A DNA stretch of 64,000 nt from DASRDZ01 sp035652335. Its GTDB lineage: Bacteria > Chloroflexota > Dormibacteria > Aeolococcales > Aeolococcaceae. The notes below the pieces were generated by a model. The model ran no database searches. It saw nothing but the letters and a program-made list of their open reading frames with translations, and was not told the origin of the DNA. The DNA lies in contig DASRDZ010000072.1 in the NCBI GenBank assembly GCA_035652335.1, positions 1 to 64,000 on the forward strand, written 5' to 3'. Positions 19,824 to 27,473 of this stretch are shown piece by piece (within the stretch, counting starts at the first letter, position 1; every line of letters starts with the position of its first letter). Both the position numbers and the translations under genes were made by a program.

Positions 19824-19930
19824 CAGACGATGTGCTCGTCCACGACCGGCGCCACGGTGCGGCTGGCGCCGGCGGTCGTGAACGACCGCGGCTGGAACTT
19901 GTAGCTCTCCTGGTCGGTGATGTCCGGCAC
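19820..19930 (-). CDS. Small unrecognised coding-like ORF, possible gene remnant
   Basis: On the minus strand a frame encodes 36 residues from a GTG (VPDITDQESYKF...VVDEHIVC), or 45 from a CTG at 19957. Every third codon position from the GTG to the stop is G or C, which is what real genes here show. There is no ribosome binding site. Its TAG overlaps the TAG of the GT9 gene on the other strand inside CTAG. Immediately upstream lies repeat copy 2. I see either a tiny gene or the 3 prime end of a gene broken by the repeat. No function can be given. Confidence 0.35.
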   Translation of the reverse strand: MPDITDQESYKFQPRSFTTAGASRTVAPVVDEHIVC

Positions 19931-19983
19931 GCTGAAGGAGTGCGTCGAGCGTCTCAGCTCGCGGCATGCGCCGAGGGAGGGGT

Positions 19984-20046
19984 GGCGGCGCTCCAGCCGC
20001 CAGGGGAGGGATCTGCCCTCCCCTCGTGCGCGGCCCTCAGCCGCGC
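19984..20046. repeat. Multi-hairpin intergenic repeat, copy 2 (inverted)
   Basis: This copy has the reverse order: C (GGCGGC-GCTCCA-GCCGCC, 19984-20001), B (AGGGGAGGG-ATCTG-CCCTCCCCT, 20002-20024, perfect nine-pair stem) and A (GCGCGGC-CCTCA-GCCGCGC, 20028-20046). The A hairpin touches the mreB stop codon. It lies beyond the converging ends of the GT9 gene and mreB. The ATCTG loop is the reverse complement of the CAGAT loop seen in copies of the other orientation. Confidence 0.8.
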
Positions 20047-21041
20047 TAGCGGATATACAAGAAGTTCCGCCGCATCACATCCAGGTTGTCCAGCGCCGTG
20101 GCGACGCCCCGGACCACGCAGCCCTCGGGCTCCCCCGCCACCCGCACCGGCACCCCGATCACCCCGCTCACCCAGCGATCCAGCCCGCGCAGCCGCGCCG
20201 CCCCGCCGGTGAGCACTACGCCGTCGTGGCGGACGTCGTCGAGCAGCTCCGGCGGCGCCTCGTCGACCACCTCGCGCAGCGCCTGGCCGAGGTCCTGCAG
20301 CTCGACCCGCACCACCTCGCCGATCTCGGCCGAGCTGACGCGCACCTCCGCCTCCTCGCCGCTGGAGACGTCGACGCCGCGCACCAGCAGCCTGCGCTCC
20401 TCCGGCAGCGGGACGGCGGCGCCGATCTCCAGCTTGACGTCCTCCGCCACATCCGCCGTCACCGCCAGCCCGTGCGCCGCGGCCAGGTGGCGCGCGATCG
20501 CCGCGTCGACGTGGTGCCCGCCGCGACGCACGCAGCGTCCCACGATGAGCGACTCCACCGACACCACCGCGACGTCGGTCTTGCCTGCGCCGGCGTCGAC
20601 GACGAGATGGCCGTGCACCGTGGTGACGGGCAGGCCCGCGCCGCTCGCCGCGGCAAGCGGTGCGTCGATGAGATACGTGGTGCGCGCGCCGGCGCGGACG
20701 GCCATCTCCATCAGCAGGCGCCGGTCGCGCCCCGACATCGCCGACATCACCGCCAGCATCACGTCGGGCTTGAAGATGCGCTGCCGCCCCACGGCACGCG
20801 TCAGCGCATGCTGCAACAGCGCCTCGTAGGCGCCGACGTCGCCGATGGCGCCGTCGTGCACCGGGGCGACCATGCTGACGCCGTCGCGCGCCTGCCCCGC
20901 GGCCACGCCGGCGGCGAGGACCCGGCCGCTCACCTCCTCCACCGCCACCAGCGACGGCTCGGGCCCCAGGGGCTGGTCGCCCTTGGCCTGCAGGCGCAGG
21001 GTCGAGGTGCCGATGTCGATGGCCAGCTTCTTGCCGAGCAT
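20046..21041 (-). CDS. Divergent MreB-like actin homologue
   Basis: This 331-residue ASKHA-fold protein belongs to the MreB group, which builds membrane filaments that guide wall synthesis. It has AIDIGTST at the N-terminus (phosphate 1), the mid-protein AVRAGARTTYLIDAPLAAASGAGLPV typical of MreB, phosphate 2 altered to VDAGAGKTDVAVVS where MreB normally has DIGGGTTEVAV, EDVKLEIGAA and the adenosine motif TGGAARLRGL. It starts 12 bases after murA. No mreC, mreD or rodA is nearby. The altered phosphate 2 loop may change ATP turnover. It could be a paralogue of a canonical MreB elsewhere. Confidence 0.8.
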   Translation of the reverse strand: MLGKKLAIDIGTSTLRLQAKGDQPLGPEPSLVAVEEVSGRVLAAGVAAGQARDGVSMVAPVHDGAIGDVGAYEALLQHALTRAVGRQRIFKPDVMLAVMSAMSGRDRRLLMEMAVRAGARTTYLIDAPLAAASGAGLPVTTVHGHLVVDAGAGKTDVAVVSVESLIVGRCVRRGGHHVDAAIARHLAAAHGLAVTADVAEDVKLEIGAAVPLPEERRLLVRGVDVSSGEEAEVRVSSAEIGEVVRVELQDLGQALREVVDEAPPELLDDVRHDGVVLTGGAARLRGLDRWVSGVIGVPVRVAGEPEGCVVRGVATALDNLDVMRRNFLYIR

Positions 21042-21052
21042 GGCGCTCCGCG

Positions 21053-22360
21053 TCAGTCCCCGACGACGCCGCTCAGGTCGCGCACCGCGCTGCCCGGCGG
21101 GCCCTCGGTGACGCGCTGCACCTGGGCGCCCAGGCTGCGCAGCTTGCCCTCGAGGTCCTCGTAGCCGCGATCGAGGTGGAAGACCCGCTCCAGCTCGGTG
21201 GTGCCCTGGGCACAGAGCGCCGCGATGACCAGGGCGGCGCCGCTGCGGATGTCGGGGATGCAGACGCGGGTCCCGGTGAGCTGTGAGGGACCGTCGACCA
21301 CCGCGCTGCGTCCCTGCACCGAGACGTGCGCGCCCAGCTTGCGCAGCTCCTCGACGACGCGGAAGCGGTTCTCGTAGATCGCCTCGCTGACGATGCTGGT
21401 TCCTGCCGCCTGTGTCATCAACGCGACGAACTGTGACTGCAGGTCGCTGGCGAAACCGGGGTGGGGCCAGGTGGTGACGTCGACGGGATGCAGCACGCGG
21501 GTGCCGAGGACGCGCACGTGCCGGCCGCCCTCGACCACGTCGCAGCCCGCCGCGCGCAGCTTGCGGACCAGGAAGTCGAGGTCGACGGGACGCATCCGCT
21601 CCACCACCACGTCGCCCCCGGTCGCCGCCGCGGCCACCATGTAGGTGCCCGCCTCGATGTAGTCGGTGCTGACGCGGTGGGTGGTGCCGTGAAGCAGCCC
21701 GCCGACTCCCTCGACGACGATCAGCTCGCTGCCCGCGCCGCTGACGTGGGCGCCCATGCCGCGCAGGAAGCGCGAGAGGTCGACGACGTGCGGCTCGCGC
21801 GCCGCGTTGCTGATCACGGTGATGCCGTGGGCCAGCGCGGCCGCCATCATGAGGTTCTCGGTGCCGGTGACGGTGGGCATGTCGAGGTCGATGCGGGCGC
21901 CGTGCAACCCGTCGGCGGCGGCGACGTAGGCGTCGGGCGTCTCGTGCACCTCGGCGCCCATGGCGCGCAGGCCCTCGAGGTGCTGCTCGACGCGGCGCAT
22001 CCCGATGTCGTCCCCGCCGGGACGGGCGATGCTGGCCGCTCCGGCGCGGGCGAGCAGCGCGCCGAGCAGGAGGAAGGATCCGCGCAGCTTGCGGGTCAGG
22101 TCGGCGCTGAGCTCGGTGGTGCGGACCTCGGCGGCGTGGAGCCGCCAGGTCCCCTCGTCGACCCGGGAGACGTCGACGCCGATGGTGCCGAGCATCTCGG
22201 CCATCGTCTCGATGTCCTCGATGTCGGGGACGTTGGTCAGCTCGACGGGCTCGTCGGTGAGCAGCGCCGCGGCCATGATCGGCAGCGCGGCGTTCTTGCT
22301 GCCGGAGATGGCGACGGTCCCCTCCAGCCGCGCGCCGCCGGTGATGCGGAGCAGCTCCAT
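21053..22360 (-). CDS. murA: UDP-N-acetylglucosamine 1-carboxyvinyltransferase MurA (Cys to Asp form)
   Basis: MurA transfers enolpyruvate from PEP to UDP-GlcNAc, the first committed step of peptidoglycan. The 435-residue protein has GSKNAALPIMAAALL near residue 20, KLRGSFLLLGALLAR, and RSGAALVIAAL in the C-terminal half. The active-site loop, PGGCAIG in fosfomycin-sensitive enzymes, reads PGGDDIG here with Asp117 (codon 22010-22012) in place of the Cys that fosfomycin alkylates. The same Cys-to-Asp change is known in Mycobacterium tuberculosis and chlamydial MurA. I start at the ATG at 22360; a TTG nine bases upstream is possible. Confidence 0.95.
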   Translation of the reverse strand: MELLRITGGARLEGTVAISGSKNAALPIMAAALLTDEPVELTNVPDIEDIETMAEMLGTIGVDVSRVDEGTWRLHAAEVRTTELSADLTRKLRGSFLLLGALLARAGAASIARPGGDDIGMRRVEQHLEGLRAMGAEVHETPDAYVAAADGLHGARIDLDMPTVTGTENLMMAAALAHGITVISNAAREPHVVDLSRFLRGMGAHVSGAGSELIVVEGVGGLLHGTTHRVSTDYIEAGTYMVAAAATGGDVVVERMRPVDLDFLVRKLRAAGCDVVEGGRHVRVLGTRVLHPVDVTTWPHPGFASDLQSQFVALMTQAAGTSIVSEAIYENRFRVVEELRKLGAHVSVQGRSAVVDGPSQLTGTRVCIPDIRSGAALVIAALCAQGTTELERVFHLDRGYEDLEGKLRSLGAQVQRVTEGPPGSAVRDLSGVVGD

Positions 22361-22421
22361 CGGCGGCAAGGGTACCGGAGCCGGCCCGGACGCGGACGGC
22401 GCCCCGTGCGGCGGCTGGGTG

Positions 22422-22748
22422 CTAGATGGCGCGGCGCCGGGAGTGGTGCTGCAGGCGAACAGGGTGCGGGGCGCCGCTCAGCCCCGGCTCGTCGGGACGC
22501 GACGCCCAGGCCACGCCCAGGGCGAAGGCGGCCATCAGCATGTCCTCGGCGAGCCAGTCGCCGAAGCGCGGGCGGCCGCCGTCGTCCACCAGCTCGGCGA
22601 GGGTGCCGGCACCCGAGGCGTCGTCCCCGAAGCGGGACAGCGCCCAGAGCACCAGCAGCTTCTCGCCGAGCAGCTCGCCGAAGGTGTCGAGCACCCGCGC
22701 CTCGGCACCGAGCATGCCGTTCCAGGCCGGCCACAGCTCGTCGCTCAT
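22422..22748 (-). CDS. Hypothetical small protein
   Basis: This is a 108-residue protein I do not recognise. It is acidic and Leu/Ala-rich with predicted helices (ARVLDTFGELLGEKLLVLWALSRFG, WLAEDMLMAAFALGVAWAS) and a basic C-terminus (RLQHHSRRRAI). It has no signal peptide. The ATG at 22748 follows a TGGGGGG purine run; a longer frame continues upstream without codon bias. It lies 61 bases before murA in the same direction and may be co-transcribed with murA and mreB. Confidence 0.6.
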   Translation of the reverse strand: MSDELWPAWNGMLGAEARVLDTFGELLGEKLLVLWALSRFGDDASGAGTLAELVDDGGRPRFGDWLAEDMLMAAFALGVAWASRPDEPGLSGAPHPVRLQHHSRRRAI

Positions 22749-22877
22749 CGCCCCCCAGGCCCCGTCCGCGTTGGGGTGGGTGCGACGCCCGCCATCCGCC
22801 ACTCCACGGTGGCGGTGGTCAGCGCTCAGCGCAATCACCTTCGCCATGTCCAATATCACGCCGCGTACGCGGAAATC

Positions 22878-22890
22878 GCTACAGGGAAAC
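22878..22890 (+). promoter_or_regulatory. Motif shared with the sigma-factor gene leader
   Basis: GCTACAGGGAAAC lies 99 bases before the ATG of the secreted Asp-box gene. A near copy, GCTACAGGCAAAAAC, lies 101 bases before the sigma-factor start (24956). The GGGAAAC part resembles the -35 element of ECF promoters. A -10-like CACGTA follows at 22907-22912, but its spacing differs from the possible match at the other site (CACGAA, 24982-24987). A common promoter read by the fused ECF sigma factor is possible. Confidence 0.35.
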
Positions 22891-22976
22891 GTCAGTCGGC
22901 GTGCTGCACGTAGCGATCCGGCCGCCGCCACGTCATTGGTGCACATCGCTGTTGCGGGTCATGGGAGGGATGCGCG

Positions 22977-24374
22977 ATGTGCCGTGCGACGTGTCGTGTC
23001 CGGAGGGTGGCATGGTCCGGACGCCGGACCGCCGCGGCCATCGCGGCGCTGGGGTTGTCCCTTGCGGGACCTGCGATACCGCTCCCCGTCGACGCGGCGA
23101 CGGCGACGACCGTGTCGGCGATCGGTGACGAGGTTCCCCTCTGGATGGCGGTGTCACCGCAGTACGCGCGCACGCACATGGTGGCGGCCATCGCCGCGCC
23201 GATGAGCCGCTGCACGCCGCCGTGCCGGACGCTGTGGATCACGCGCGACGGCGGCGGCTCCTGGCGAGGCACGCGGCTGCCGTTCGACGCCTCGTACCTC
23301 GTCGTGGTCGGCAACGGCGCTGACCGCGAGTCGGTGGTCACCACGTCGAGCACGGCGGTCGAGCGCAGCGACGACGACGGGGCGACGTGGACGGTGCTGG
23401 GCCCGGCGGGGATTCCCGCCGCGGACGGGGATGGCGTGGTGGTCGCCGTGCCCCGGGGACAGGATTACGTCGCATTGCACGGGACGCAGCGCGAGGTTCC
23501 GGGGTCGGACGGCACCGAGCTGGATCTCGCCTTCGCGGGCGCGGGTCGGGGTGGGCTGCTCGCGGCCGGCGACCCGTCCAGCGGTGCGGACGTGGTGATG
23601 CGATGCGACGCGAGCTTCGGCTGCGCCTCACCCTCTCCGATGGCGGGCGCGCAGGGCGCGGACGTCTCGCTGTCGCTGGCCGGCGACTTCCCGCGCAGCG
23701 GTGTCGCCGTGGCGCGCACCAGCAGGGGCCTGTACCGATCGACCGACGGCGGCCACACCTTCGTCCCGATCACCGTTCCCGCAACGGGCGGCGCCAGCTA
23801 CACGGCGGTCAGCGGCGTCGCGCTCACGCCGGCCGGCGACACGATGTACGTTGCGACGCTCAGTGTCGTCGATCCAGGCGGGGCGAGGCGCGCCACCACG
23901 GGAGGCGGTGTCGACGCCACCACGGACGGCGGTGCGACGTGGCACCGGCTGGGCGGCGCCAGCCCGCTGGACGGAGGCGCCAGCGCGGTCGTCGCGGCCC
24001 CCGACCTGCGAGTCTTCGCAGGCTACGTCACGTCGGGTGGCCGGAGCGGGCTGCTCTGCAACCAGGACGGCGTTCGGTGGCGGGCGACGTGCGACCCACT
24101 CGCCGTGGCCTGCGCGCGGGATTGCGCGGTTGCGACACGCGGCACGACAGCACCGCGGACGCCGGCACCGCACGACGCGGACGCGGCCACGGTGAACGTC
24201 GCCAAGCCCGCCGCACCGTTGCAGACGCCTGCCGTCGCGCCGCTCGCCGCGCCGTCGCGAGCGCACGACGGTGGCGGGCCATCGTGGTCCGCCGCCGCCC
24301 GCGCTGCGGCACTCGGTGCCGCCCTGGTCGGAGTGATCCTCCGCGTCAGTACTCGCCGGCGACGACGGCGCTGA
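22977..24374 (+). CDS. Secreted, membrane-anchored Asp-box (BNR) repeat protein
   Basis: This is a 465-residue protein with a signal peptide (basic start, hydrophobic residues about 18-37, cleavage near VDAATA). The body carries five Asp-box-like turns, TRDGGGSW (89-96), SDDDGATW (131-138), STDGGHTF (255-262), TTDGGATW (316-323) and NQDGVRW (362-368), a pattern of sialidase-like or photosynthesis-stability-factor beta-propellers. A Pro/Ala linker leads to a C-terminal helix (about 441-458) and a poly-Arg tail, so it is probably held outside the membrane. No sialidase catalytic residues are evident. Codon choice is less GC-biased than in its neighbours. The outer domain resembles that of the sigma-factor fusion downstream. 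Confidence 0.75.
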   Translation: MCRATCRVRRVAWSGRRTAAAIAALGLSLAGPAIPLPVDAATATTVSAIGDEVPLWMAVSPQYARTHMVAAIAAPMSRCTPPCRTLWITRDGGGSWRGTRLPFDASYLVVVGNGADRESVVTTSSTAVERSDDDGATWTVLGPAGIPAADGDGVVVAVPRGQDYVALHGTQREVPGSDGTELDLAFAGAGRGGLLAAGDPSSGADVVMRCDASFGCASPSPMAGAQGADVSLSLAGDFPRSGVAVARTSRGLYRSTDGGHTFVPITVPATGGASYTAVSGVALTPAGDTMYVATLSVVDPGGARRATTGGGVDATTDGGATWHRLGGASPLDGGASAVVAAPDLRVFAGYVTSGGRSGLLCNQDGVRWRATCDPLAVACARDCAVATRGTTAPRTPAPHDADAATVNVAKPAAPLQTPAVAPLAAPSRAHDGGGPSWSAAARAAALGAALVGVILRVSTRRRRRR

Positions 24375-24894
24375 AGGCGAGGTCGTTGCCGCCCGTGAGG
24401 CACGCCGCGGGAACGAAGACGCCCACCAGCGCACCGGGGCCCGACGACCCGTCATCCGTGAACGCGCCACCCGGCTCGGTGCTGATCACGGTCACACCGC
24501 CGATCATCACTCCCGAGCCGTTGAACGTCGCGGTGTCGCCCAGGGGCTCCCCCATCGACCACGCCGCCGAGATCGTGCCCGTCGAGCACGCCGAGATGTC
24601 GAAGCTGCCGCCACCGCTCAGCGAGGTGCACGGTCCGCTCTCGTCCGGAGGGACGTCGACGAAGTTCGGCACGCCCAGCGCAAGGCATCCGTTGGGACCG
24701 GACAGCGTGTACGACGTCGACGACTGGATCAACGCCACGTTGTCGGTCGGCACCGCGTTGCCCGAGACGGCGAACAGGTCGCCGTCCACCGTCTGTGCGC
24801 CCGCGTCGCGCAATCCCACGGCCAATCCGACAGAGACAGTCGCGACGGTGACCGACAAGAGCCTGAGCAAACGACGATCGGTGGTGCGCATCAT
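24346..24894 (-). CDS. Small secreted protein of unknown function
   Basis: This is a 182-residue protein with a signal peptide (MRTTDRRLLRLL, a hydrophobic run, then DAGAQTVDG). The mature part is Gly/Ser/Thr-rich, low in charge, and has four cysteines that could form two disulfides. It looks beta-rich. GGGAGG lies upstream of two adjacent ATG codons (24894 and 24891). Its 3 prime end overlaps the end of the convergent Asp-box gene by 29 bases, and it shares a 162-base divergent region with the sigma-factor gene. I do not recognise the family. Confidence 0.65.
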   Translation of the reverse strand: MMRTTDRRLLRLLSVTVATVSVGLAVGLRDAGAQTVDGDLFAVSGNAVPTDNVALIQSSTSYTLSGPNGCLALGVPNFVDVPPDESGPCTSLSGGGSFDISACSTGTISAAWSMGEPLGDTATFNGSGVMIGGVTVISTEPGGAFTDDGSSGPGALVGVFVPAACLTGGNDLAFSAVVAGEY

Positions 24895-24955
24895 CCATCC
24901 TCCCAGCCCACCCTTCAGCCGTTCCGTTTCCAATCCACGGCCGCTCCCCCCTTTG

Positions 24956-24970
24956 GCTACAGGCAAAAAC
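24956..24970 (+). promoter_or_regulatory. Second copy of the shared leader motif before the sigma gene
   Basis: GCTACAGGCAAAAAC lies 101 bases upstream of the GTG start of the sigma-factor fusion. It shares GCTACAGG-AAA with the motif at 22878, which lies 99 bases from its own start codon. The near-equal distance suggests a common promoter element, perhaps autoregulation by the sigma factor. The evidence is two sites only. Confidence 0.35.
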
Positions 24971-25056
24971 GACGATGGGGACACGAACGCAAGATCAGGC
25001 GTCGACTGGGCGTCTCTCAGGTGAGTCCCCGCACTGCCGCGGGTGAGGAGGACGAC

Positions 25057-26997
25057 GTGACCCTACATGGGGCGGAGCTGTCCCCGGACGGCGGCCAGTC
25101 CAGGCGTGGGCGCATCCACGGAGACGAGGTCAACTCGCTCGTCGACCTCTACAGCAAGCACGAGCGCCGGATCTACCGCTACTGCCTGGCGCTCCTGCGC
25201 AATCCCGACGACGCCGAGGACGCCACCCAGGAGACCTTCACTCGAGCGGCGCCGTTCCTGCCCAACCTGGCCGGTGACCTCTCCGCGTACCTCACCACCG
25301 TCGCGCGCAACATCTGCTGCGACGTGGTGCGGGCGCGCTCCAAGCGCCCTGTTCCCCTCGACAACGTCGCGCTTCCTGACCGCGCGGTCAGCCCCGAGCG
25401 GCAGAGCATCGACTGGGACGTGGTGCGCCGCATGTGGCGGCAGCTCACCCCCTCGGAGCGCCTCCTCTTCGCCTACACCTTCGCGGGCTACCGCTACGAG
25501 GAGATCGCCAGCCGCACCGGCATGTCGCGCCCGTCGGTGTCCGTCGGGCTCACCCGGGCGCGGCGCCGTCTGCGCGACCTGGCGACGGCGATCGGAGCGC
25601 TCGGGCTGCTGCCGCTCGGCCTTCGCCGCCTGCTCGACCGACTCGGCCGCCGCGCCAACGCGTTGCTGACCACCGGTCAGCAGGCGCTGCTCGACGTTGC
25701 GCAGCAGGCGGGGGCGGTGGTCGCGGGGTTGCTTGCCGGCCTGGTGAGCCTCGGCGCCGCCGGGACGGCCGCGGCCGCCGGGCTCCCCGCCATGGCGCCG
25801 GCGGCGTACCACGACCCCGAGCCCCTGTCCCCCGCCGGCAACCGGGCGGCCGTCCCGGCGCCGGCGTCGAAGGTGGCCGGTGCGGCGAGGACGCAGAGCG
25901 CTCCGCCGTCCACCGGCCGGGCTGCGCAGGGACCGGCGCTGGCTCCGGTGGTGGTCGCCCAGGTGGCCTCGACCCTCCCCGGCGCGACGGCGACGCCGAC
26001 CGACGTCATGCCCTCCGGCGAGACCCCCTCCCCCGACTTCCCCCACGACGGCATCGTCTTCATGGACGGCGGCGTCCACGGTAGCGGCTGCCCCGAGGGG
26101 GTGTGCCAGGCGCTCTTCCGCAGCGACGACGCGGGCGCGTCGTGGACCCGGCTGTGGCCGCAGACCTACTCGGGCGGCAACGTCCTGCTGCCGCCCAGCT
26201 TCCCGGCCGATCCCACGATCTTCATCGTCGATGCGGGAGCCGGTGTGCTCTCCGGGGCGCCCGGCGCCGCCGCACCCACGCTGGTGATTCCCGGAGCCGA
26301 GTCCGCGGCGGTCGATCCCGGCTCGCCGGCCGGGCGGGCCCACCTCGCGGCGGTCACCTACCACGGCTTGGTCGAGGCGTACACGGAGGGCGACTCCGCG
26401 CCCATGCCGGGGCCGGCGCTTCCGCCCGGTGTGATCCCGACGGGCATCGGCTTCGCCGGTCCCGGGCAGGTGGTGGTCGCCGGGTACACGGAGACCACGG
26501 CCGGCCAGCAGACGGCCCAGCAGGCGGTCCTGATCCAGTGCGGCCTCGCCTCGACCTGCGGCACCCCGCTGGCATTTGCCGCCGACACCGTCCTCGACCT
26601 GGCAGAGCCGTCCGGCGGCGGCCCGCTTCTCGCGTACAACAGGCGACGCGCCTACCTCTCCACCGACGGCGGCGCGTCCTACCGGCTGATCGACGCCGCG
26701 CCGGCCGGCCAGGTGCTGGAGGCGGCCGGGCTCGGCGGCACCCCGACCGGCACCCGCGTCGTCGTCAGCCACAGCGACGCCGCCACGCAGTCGCACACCA
26801 CCGCGGCCTACTCGGACGACCTCGGCGCCACCTGGAGCTCTGCCACCGGCGACCTGGCGGCGACCGGACCCACGATGGATGCCACCGTGCTCGGCGACGG
26901 CGACCTGCTGCTGGCCGTCCTGGCCGGGCCGCTGGAGCGCTTCGCGCTCCAGGAGTCCTCCGGCAACGGGAGCTGGGCCTACCCGCGCGTGTCCTGA
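25057..26997 (+). CDS. ECF sigma factor fused through a membrane helix to an extracytoplasmic Asp-box domain
   Basis: A 646-residue protein. Residues about 27-95 are sigma region 2 (YSKHERRIYRYCLALL, NPDDAEDATQETF); residues about 126-176 are region 4 (LTPSERLLFAYTFAGYRYEEIASRTGMSR). After a basic stretch (RRLLDRLGRRAN) comes a hydrophobic segment at about 215-246 that should cross the membrane. An 80-residue Pro/Ala linker then leads to a domain with Asp-boxes RSDDAGASW (355-363), STDGGASY (535-543) and SDDLGATW (586-593). The positive-inside rule puts the sigma part in the cytoplasm. I chose the GTG at 25057 because GAGGAG lies six bases before it; GTG at 25021 lacks a site. No anti-sigma gene is adjacent. 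It may be a one-piece sensor and sigma factor. Confidence 0.85.
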   Translation: MTLHGAELSPDGGQSRRGRIHGDEVNSLVDLYSKHERRIYRYCLALLRNPDDAEDATQETFTRAAPFLPNLAGDLSAYLTTVARNICCDVVRARSKRPVPLDNVALPDRAVSPERQSIDWDVVRRMWRQLTPSERLLFAYTFAGYRYEEIASRTGMSRPSVSVGLTRARRRLRDLATAIGALGLLPLGLRRLLDRLGRRANALLTTGQQALLDVAQQAGAVVAGLLAGLVSLGAAGTAAAAGLPAMAPAAYHDPEPLSPAGNRAAVPAPASKVAGAARTQSAPPSTGRAAQGPALAPVVVAQVASTLPGATATPTDVMPSGETPSPDFPHDGIVFMDGGVHGSGCPEGVCQALFRSDDAGASWTRLWPQTYSGGNVLLPPSFPADPTIFIVDAGAGVLSGAPGAAAPTLVIPGAESAAVDPGSPAGRAHLAAVTYHGLVEAYTEGDSAPMPGPALPPGVIPTGIGFAGPGQVVVAGYTETTAGQQTAQQAVLIQCGLASTCGTPLAFAADTVLDLAEPSGGGPLLAYNRRRAYLSTDGGASYRLIDAAPAGQVLEAAGLGGTPTGTRVVVSHSDAATQSHTTAAYSDDLGATWSSATGDLAATGPTMDATVLGDGDLLLAVLAGPLERFALQESSGNGSWAYPRVS

Positions 26998-27014
26998 GGC
27001 TCGGCGCGCAGCCC

Positions 27015-27467
27015 CTAGCGCTGCGCCGGCGGCGGCGGAGCCGTGGCCCCACCACCGCGGCGCCGCTTGCGCATCTCGGCGATGCGCAGGCGGTACATGG
27101 CGCGCTCCAGGGCCGCCGCGGCCTCGGCGGCGTCCTCGTCGCTGACCTTCTGCTCCATGAGCTGCTGCGCCTTGCGGCGGGCCTCCTCGGCGCGGGCCTC
27201 GTCGATGTCCTCGGCCCGCTCGGCGGCGTCGGCGAGGATGACCACCTTGTCTGGCAGCACCTCGAGGAAGCCGCCGGCCACGAAGAGGAACTCCTCGTTG
27301 CCCTCGTTGCGGACCAGCACCTCGCCGGGACGGAGCGGCGTCATCAGCGGGATGTGGTGCGGGAGGACGCCCAGCTCGCCGGCGAGCCCGGGGGCGCGGA
27401 CGAAGTCCGCCTCCTGGCTGAGCACCCGCCCCTCGGCGGTGACCAGCTCGACCTGCAGCTTGGCCAT
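27015..27467 (-). CDS. atpC: ATP synthase epsilon subunit
   Basis: This is the F1 central-stalk subunit that couples rotation and inhibits ATP hydrolysis. The 150-residue protein has the N-terminal beta-sandwich (LQVELVTAEGRVLSQEADFV, GELGVLPHHIPLMTPLRPGEVLV, FLFVAGGFLEVLPDKVVILAD) and a long C-terminal helical hairpin. It ends with an unusual basic, Gly-Pro tail (RKRRRGGGATAPPPPAQR). It is the last gene of the atp operon, six bases after atpD, and its stop faces the sigma-factor stop 17 bases away. Confidence 0.95.
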   Translation of the reverse strand: MAKLQVELVTAEGRVLSQEADFVRAPGLAGELGVLPHHIPLMTPLRPGEVLVRNEGNEEFLFVAGGFLEVLPDKVVILADAAERAEDIDEARAEEARRKAQQLMEQKVSDEDAAEAAAALERAMYRLRIAEMRKRRRGGGATAPPPPAQR

Positions 27468-27473
27468 GAGCGG

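Noticed and set aside
22749..22976. Extension of the small gene at 22422 to a 174-residue protein starting at 22946
   Set aside because: The added part lacks codon bias and would use the promoter region of the divergent Asp-box gene.
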